Part shown: piece after piece, positions 59,882 through 64,000 of the stretch | Layout: each line of letters starts with the position of its first letter | How positions within the stretch are numbered: position 1 is the stretch's first letter | Source of the DNA: an uncultured Flavobacteriales bacterium | Lineage (GTDB): Bacteria > Bacteroidota > Bacteroidia > Flavobacteriales_E > Vicingaceae | Direction of reading: 5' to 3' | DNA: 64,000 bases | NCBI GenBank assembly: GCA_913056345.1 | Contig: CAJXMH010000001.1 | Location: 62,001-126,000 of the forward strand | Position numbers and translations under genes: made by a program | Notes under the pieces: model-generated | Told to the model about the DNA's origin: nothing | Seen by the model: the letters and a program-made list of their open reading frames with translations, nothing else | Database searches by the model: none

Positions 59882-61571
59882 TTGGCTTTACCTTTGATTT
59901 TTCAATTACCATCGCCAACCCAACCACTAAAGCAGGAGCGATTAAATTGTACCACAAATAACCGATGTCAATCACTTCAAAGCGGTTTAAGGTGTAAAGC
60001 GCGATAATAATGGCTTGGGAAATTAAGGCGGCTATGAAAACCGCATTCCCTTTTACCCATTTAATAAAGAAAGCTACCAAGAAAATACCCAAAATTGTTC
60101 CATAGAAAAGCGAACCTAGAATGTTAACCGCTTCAATCAAATTATCGAAAAGACTTGCCATAGCAGCGAAAGCAATGGCAAAAAGGCCAAACATCAAGGT
60201 AAATAATTTGGAACGTTTCAAATAGTGAGTATCATCTCCTTTTTGATTGATGTTCCGTTTGTAAATGTCGACCGTGGTGGTGGAAGCAAGGGCATTTAAC
60301 TCGGCGGAAGTAGAGGACATAGCGGCAGAGAAAATCACTGCTAATAACAAACCAACAATACCCACAGGTAGATAATTAATCACAAAAGTGATGAAGATGT
60401 AATCATCGTCTTGGGTTTCCGCATCGGCATCTGCTTGCTTGATCAAGTCTTTACTTTGGGTCATTAAAGCTTGCTCTCGTTGATGCAACGCATTGATCTC
60501 TGATTTTATGTCGTCACGATTATCCGCAGTCTTAAACTCTTGAATCAAGGCTTGCTTTTCTTCAAATACCGCTGTCTGCTGTTTTTCTACTGCCTGGTAC
60601 TCTGTAGCATATTCAGAATTCATCACCTTATCTACATTGGCCTGATTGAAGTGGAGTGGTGGCAACACAAATTGGTAAAACAAAAACACCAAAACTCCCA
60701 CAAAGAGAATGAAGAACTGCATGGGGATTTTAAGCAAACCGTTAAACATCAGGCCAAGACGACTTTCTTTTACTGAACTGCCGCTGAGGTAGCGTTGCAC
60801 TTGCGATTGATCGGTGCCAAAATAGCTAAGCTGCAAGAACAAACCTCCAATAATCCCCGACCAAATGTTGTAGCGACTACCGGGATTGAATTCCCAGTCA
60901 ATCACTTGCATTTTGTCCATGGCGCCGGCTAATTCTATACCTTCTCCAAAACTGAGGTGATCGGTCAAGTAGGAGATTAAAAATCCACAAGCAATAAACA
61001 TCCCTAAGAAAATCACGGCCATTTGCTGTTTATGGGTTTGGCTTACTGCTTTAGTTCCGCCGGAAACGGTATAAATGATAACCAAAGCGCCAATGAAGAA
61101 AATGGTAAAGTTTAAACTCCAACCAATGATCTGAGACAGAATAATGGCAGGAGCGTAAATGGTGATGCCGGCTGCTAATCCTCTTTGTAAGAGAAATAGT
61201 GAGGCAGTTAACAAGCGCGTCTTGTTGTCGAAGCGAGATTCCAAAAACTCATATGCGGTGTAGACTTTCAGCTTGTAGTAAAGCGGAATAAAGACCGTTG
61301 AAATAATGATCATGGCAAGGGGTAGACCAAAGTAGAACTGCACAAAGCCCATTCCTTCCATGTAAGCTTGACCTGGAGTAGAAAGAAAGGTAATGGCAGA
61401 GGCTTGAGTGGCCATTACCGATAAGCCGATGGTCCACCAATTTGACTCTTTTCCTCCTAGTAAATAGCCTTTAATGTTCTTGCTTCCTCTGGTTTTCCAA
61501 ACCCCATAGGCAACAATAAAGAATAAAGTGCCAAGCATCACCGACCAATCGATCCAACCGAACTCCTTCAT
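59874..61571 (-). CDS. Sodium/solute symporter (SSS family)
   Basis: Start at ATG 61571, whose ATGA overlaps the stop of the small membrane protein; the longer frame starts with TTG. The 565-residue protein has about 13 membrane segments and SSS-family signatures (STPGQAYMEGMGFVQFYFG, AMSSTSAELNALASTTTVDIY). A hydrophilic insertion of about 80 residues, rich in Glu, Lys and Gln (EYQAVEKQQTAVFEEKQ) interrupts the barrel, between segments 8 and 9. The solute is unknown; the neighbouring PIG-L enzyme suggests an acetylated amino sugar or its product. Confidence 0.93.
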   Translation of the reverse strand: MKEFGWIDWSVMLGTLFFIVAYGVWKTRGSKNIKGYLLGGKESNWWTIGLSVMATQASAITFLSTPGQAYMEGMGFVQFYFGLPLAMIIISTVFIPLYYKLKVYTAYEFLESRFDNKTRLLTASLFLLQRGLAAGITIYAPAIILSQIIGWSLNFTIFFIGALVIIYTVSGGTKAVSQTHKQQMAVIFLGMFIACGFLISYLTDHLSFGEGIELAGAMDKMQVIDWEFNPGSRYNIWSGIIGGLFLQLSYFGTDQSQVQRYLSGSSVKESRLGLMFNGLLKIPMQFFILFVGVLVFLFYQFVLPPLHFNQANVDKVMNSEYATEYQAVEKQQTAVFEEKQALIQEFKTADNRDDIKSEINALHQREQALMTQSKDLIKQADADAETQDDDYIFITFVINYLPVGIVGLLLAVIFSAAMSSTSAELNALASTTTVDIYKRNINQKGDDTHYLKRSKLFTLMFGLFAIAFAAMASLFDNLIEAVNILGSLFYGTILGIFLVAFFIKWVKGNAVFIAALISQAIIIALYTLNRFEVIDIGYLWYNLIAPALVVGLAMVIEKSKVKPNE

Positions 61572-61711
61572 GCGTGATACGTATTGGTGATCCAAATGAA
61601 GAAAAGAATTAAGCCTAATTCAAATAACAAGATGAAAAGATATAGGCCTTTCCAATTCTTGAAAAAGGGAGGGGAGTCTGCGAGTTTACTTTCTTCTTCT
61701 TTTTTACTCAT
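61568..61711 (-). CDS. 47-residue single-span membrane protein
   Basis: Not among long reading frames but well supported by spacing: its ATG (61709-61711) overlaps the PIG-L stop by 8 bases and its stop overlaps the symporter start as ATGA. The product is a polar N-terminus (MSKKEEESKLAD), a Pro-Pro-Phe-Phe linker and a hydrophobic helix (about residues 23-41), ending NTYHA. Small helper subunits are found next to several sodium symporters; that role is inferred. Coupled translation of all three genes is the evidence for a real gene. Confidence 0.75.
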   Translation of the reverse strand: MSKKEEESKLADSPPFFKNWKGLYLFILLFELGLILFFIWITNTYHA

Positions 61712-64000
61712 GGCCGTAAGAGATCATATTACTCAATAAACGGAAGGCTCCCGGCACACCTGCAGGTAGTTCCCTGAAGAAAGAGATGCCGGTGTAAATA
61801 AATTTTCCTTCACCGTAATCCGCTACCAAAATACTGCCCTTTTGGGGAGACTCTCCCGGGTCATTCCAAGCAATGATCGGGCTGTATTCTTCAGCCCATT
61901 TCCCTGCAAAATATAACCCTCGTTCTTGCACCCATCCCTCAAAATCTTGCTTGCTGATCTGGTTTGGAGCGTTAAAAATAGGATGCTTAGGCATTAAAAA
62001 ACTAGGCTCAGCTTCTTCCTTGGTTACGCGTTTTCTGCTGAGTTCAAAAGGGTAAGGGCCGATTTCTTTTACCTTCAAGCCTCTGCTAGTATTGTACTGC
62101 ACCACAACCGTTCCTCCCTTGTTTACAAAGTCATTGAGTAAAGTATTGCCATTTTTCATGCTTTCATGAATGTTGTATGCTCTGATGCCAACTACTATGG
62201 TTTCAAATTCACTCAGGTTTGTAACAGGAAGTTTATCTGCTTCTATGTTGGTCACTTCAAAGCCAATTTGACTGAGGTTTTGAGCAACTTCATCGCCGCT
62301 GCCAATGATGTACCCAATTTTTGTAGCAGTTTTCTTTACATCCATCTTTACCACTTTGGCTTTGGCTTCAGGAAACATGATTTGTGGACGAATGTGATCG
62401 TATTCTATTCGTTGAACTGAACGAGCCGTTTTCCCATTAACTTGAAAGTGTAATTCTCCCACAGTTGACGCTTCAGCAGGTGTTACTTCAAAACTAAGGG
62501 CTGCCTGAGCTCCCTTAAAGCCTGGCTCAAACAAATGCTCTTTTGGATTAGAGCTCCAACCTTCAGGCAGCTCCAAACTAATGCGATAGCTTTTTCCTGT
62601 GCGATTGCCTTCTGCTATGAAATTGATTCGCTTTGCTGTATCGGCTGTGAATGTATAGACCTTATCAGAAGGGGTAAGGGTTACTTCAGGAGATATTACT
62701 ACATCACGGTGCAATTCCCCTTTAACCCTGTCTGACCATTTGTAATCGATTGGTTCAGTAAACGTAATATCCTTTTCTCCTAGTTTAAGGGTATATTCAA
62801 AAGTCTTGATTGGCGCTGCCTCAGGAGTAGATCTCAACTCTGCTGGTATCTTTTTTCCATTTTCAAACTTTTCATAAGGAAGCCAATAGGGATGAGACAA
62901 GTCTGATGCTGACACAAAAGAGAAGTCGAATTCATAAGGCTCATTTTCATCTAATTTTTGGCTACTGTTGCTTTGATCAATCGCCAGGTCTAATCCACTT
63001 AGATCAATATCTATGTCACAGCGGTGAAGCAAAATAAACTTCCCTTTTATGGTATCTCCGCCAACATAATTGTACTCATCGGCTAAAGCTTCAGCTTTAA
63101 TTCCACAAACCGCCTTGATCAGATTTTTTACATCTTGAAGTTTCGCTTCTTGGTATGGGTTCTCCTCAATGCTTTCAATTAAATGATAAAGTTCAATTAA
63201 CTGCTTAGCCGATTTTGCAGGCCTATCTACGCTATAATTTTGTATGATTTGATCAATTTTTTCTTCTACTTGGTAGCCGCCATTTAAGCGGTTCCAACTC
63301 AGGTCAATTCCCTCGAAAAGGTCTTCTTCTGCTTTTTCACCGGCAGTATGCTGTAAATACTCTAATCGATTACCACGGCGGCGAGCAACTCCAAAACCTT
63401 GACTTTTATGCTGTGAGCGGCTATCCGCAGCAATTTCTGAATAGGATAGTCCTAAAATTTCGTTGTAATCTCCAATGTTTACCGATACAATGCCACCTTT
63501 AGCAAGGGCGTCTTTTTTTACTTCCTCATTCCACCAATAAACATCCCATAAGATTCTTTTTGGTTGCCATAGGGTCACCTCTTCTAATTGCTCTGGAAAG
63601 CTATTGGCATCGTTTGCTTTGGCAAAGGCTTCTTCTGCCAAAATAGAGGAAGCTGTGTGGTGGCCATGTCCACCTCGGCTATCAGGAGGAAAGCGCGTAA
63701 CTATAACATCAGGTTTAAATTTTCTGATAGCATATACTACATCAGAAAGTACGGCTTGCTTGTCCCATTTTTCAAAGGTTTCTTCTGCAGTCTTCGAATA
63801 ACCAAAATCATCCACTCGACTAAAGAATTGTTCTCCGCCATCTTCCTTTCTTGCTTCTAAAAGTTCTTGTGTTCTGAGCACACCCATGGCATCACCTTTT
63901 TCGGTTCCGATCAGGTTTTGACCACCATCACCTCTGGTTAAAGAAAGATAAGCGGTTTTCACTTTTCGCTCATTTTCTAACCAAGCGATCAGGCGGGTGT
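61704..64000 (-). CDS. PIG-L family deacetylase with C-terminal ThuA-like region (N-terminus outside)
   Basis: The frame remains open past base 63998, so the start, with the expected zinc motif HPDDE, lies outside; 764 residues are visible. They begin TRLIAWLENERKVKTAYLSLTRGDGGQN and include VTRFPPDSRGGHGHHTASS, with HxxH zinc ligands. After the deacetylase domain (to about visible residue 260) come beta-sandwich-like regions and a final glutamine-amidotransferase-like part (FVNKGGTVVVQYNTSRG, GEGKFIYTGISFFRELPAG). The family removes N-acetyl groups from sugars such as GlcNAc-inositol. First gene of the symporter operon. Confidence 0.9.
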   Translation of the reverse strand, partial: TRLIAWLENERKVKTAYLSLTRGDGGQNLIGTEKGDAMGVLRTQELLEARKEDGGEQFFSRVDDFGYSKTAEETFEKWDKQAVLSDVVYAIRKFKPDVIVTRFPPDSRGGHGHHTASSILAEEAFAKANDANSFPEQLEEVTLWQPKRILWDVYWWNEEVKKDALAKGGIVSVNIGDYNEILGLSYSEIAADSRSQHKSQGFGVARRRGNRLEYLQHTAGEKAEEDLFEGIDLSWNRLNGGYQVEEKIDQIIQNYSVDRPAKSAKQLIELYHLIESIEENPYQEAKLQDVKNLIKAVCGIKAEALADEYNYVGGDTIKGKFILLHRCDIDIDLSGLDLAIDQSNSSQKLDENEPYEFDFSFVSASDLSHPYWLPYEKFENGKKIPAELRSTPEAAPIKTFEYTLKLGEKDITFTEPIDYKWSDRVKGELHRDVVISPEVTLTPSDKVYTFTADTAKRINFIAEGNRTGKSYRISLELPEGWSSNPKEHLFEPGFKGAQAALSFEVTPAEASTVGELHFQVNGKTARSVQRIEYDHIRPQIMFPEAKAKVVKMDVKKTATKIGYIIGSGDEVAQNLSQIGFEVTNIEADKLPVTNLSEFETIVVGIRAYNIHESMKNGNTLLNDFVNKGGTVVVQYNTSRGLKVKEIGPYPFELSRKRVTKEEAEPSFLMPKHPIFNAPNQISKQDFEGWVQERGLYFAGKWAEEYSPIIAWNDPGESPQKGSILVADYGEGKFIYTGISFFRELPAGVPGAFRLLSNMISYGHE

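Noticed and set aside
1-64000. CRISPR arrays, tRNA, rRNA, tmRNA, RNase P or SRP RNA
   Set aside because: No regularly spaced repeat with unique spacers and no typical TPsiC-arm, tmRNA or RNase P motif was found on reading both strands.

Overview
The window looks like chromosome from a member of the Bacteroidota, most likely a marine Flavobacteriales-type organism. The evidence is a PorQ type IX secretion protein, an OmpA protein with thrombospondin-3 repeats, a long-form IspH, an S1 protein with a Lys/Ala/Glu-rich N-terminus, DUF5117-type metalloproteases, Bacteroidota-style lipoproteins, near absence of Shine-Dalgarno sequences, and repeated matches to the Bacteroidota -7 promoter box TAnnTTTG. 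Genus cannot be fixed from this sequence alone. No rRNA, tRNA, CRISPR array or intact insertion sequence was seen.

Layout. 1-5.9 kb: end of a zinc metalloprotease, a lipoprotein-type methyltransferase, a PLP enzyme and a subtilase. 5.9-13.8 kb: an accessory stretch with a HepT/MntA toxin-antitoxin pair between direct repeats, two tandem alpha/beta hydrolases, a PIN-domain gene with a 259-residue partner, orphan membrane and lipoprotein genes, and dispersed repeats. 13.8-18.1 kb: an operon of CBS protein, glutamate-cysteine-ligase-like enzyme with CBS tail and AstE-type amidohydrolase, preceded by a NYN/LOTUS gene. 18.4-25 kb: AsmA-like protein, NmrA-like protein, and an APC permease with a stress-protein-like tail. 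25-28 kb: an HxlR regulator and methyltransferase divergent from a double SnoaL lipoprotein and MdaB, with three evenly spaced 23-bp operator-like sites between them. 28-30.5 kb: a GT39-type membrane glycosyltransferase and ParDE. 30.6-40.3 kb: aroQ operon, xerD, fatty acid desaturase, porQ, cmk, ispH and rpsA. 40.3-41.3 kb: a gene desert. 41.3-49.8 kb: OmpA protein; a SAM hydrolase/monooxygenase/glycosyltransferase/LOG operon; phoH-purC; ferredoxin; mtaB. 49.9-58.5 kb: SGNH hydrolase, outer membrane receptor, universal stress protein, CoA-transferase, DEAD-box helicase, flavin reductase and a secreted protein. 58.7-64 kb: a translationally coupled PIG-L deacetylase, 47-residue membrane protein (an unlisted small gene), sodium/solute symporter and TlpA-like thioredoxin.

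How genes work together. Housekeeping blocks (porQ-cmk-ispH-rpsA, phoH-purC-ferredoxin-mtaB) are interleaved with accessory modules. The clearest regulatory unit is the HxlR region, where sites overlap a good -33/-7 promoter and probably control a quinone/electrophile response. The best candidates for undescribed systems are the CBS/ligase/amidohydrolase operon (13784-17246) and the PIN/259-residue pair (9009-10260). Several start codons were moved inward from the longest reading frame, because the upstream codon was TTG/GTG or because a signal peptide, family N-terminus or translational coupling pointed to the inner start; these are stated per gene. Functional assignments rest on motif recognition by eye, not on database searches.
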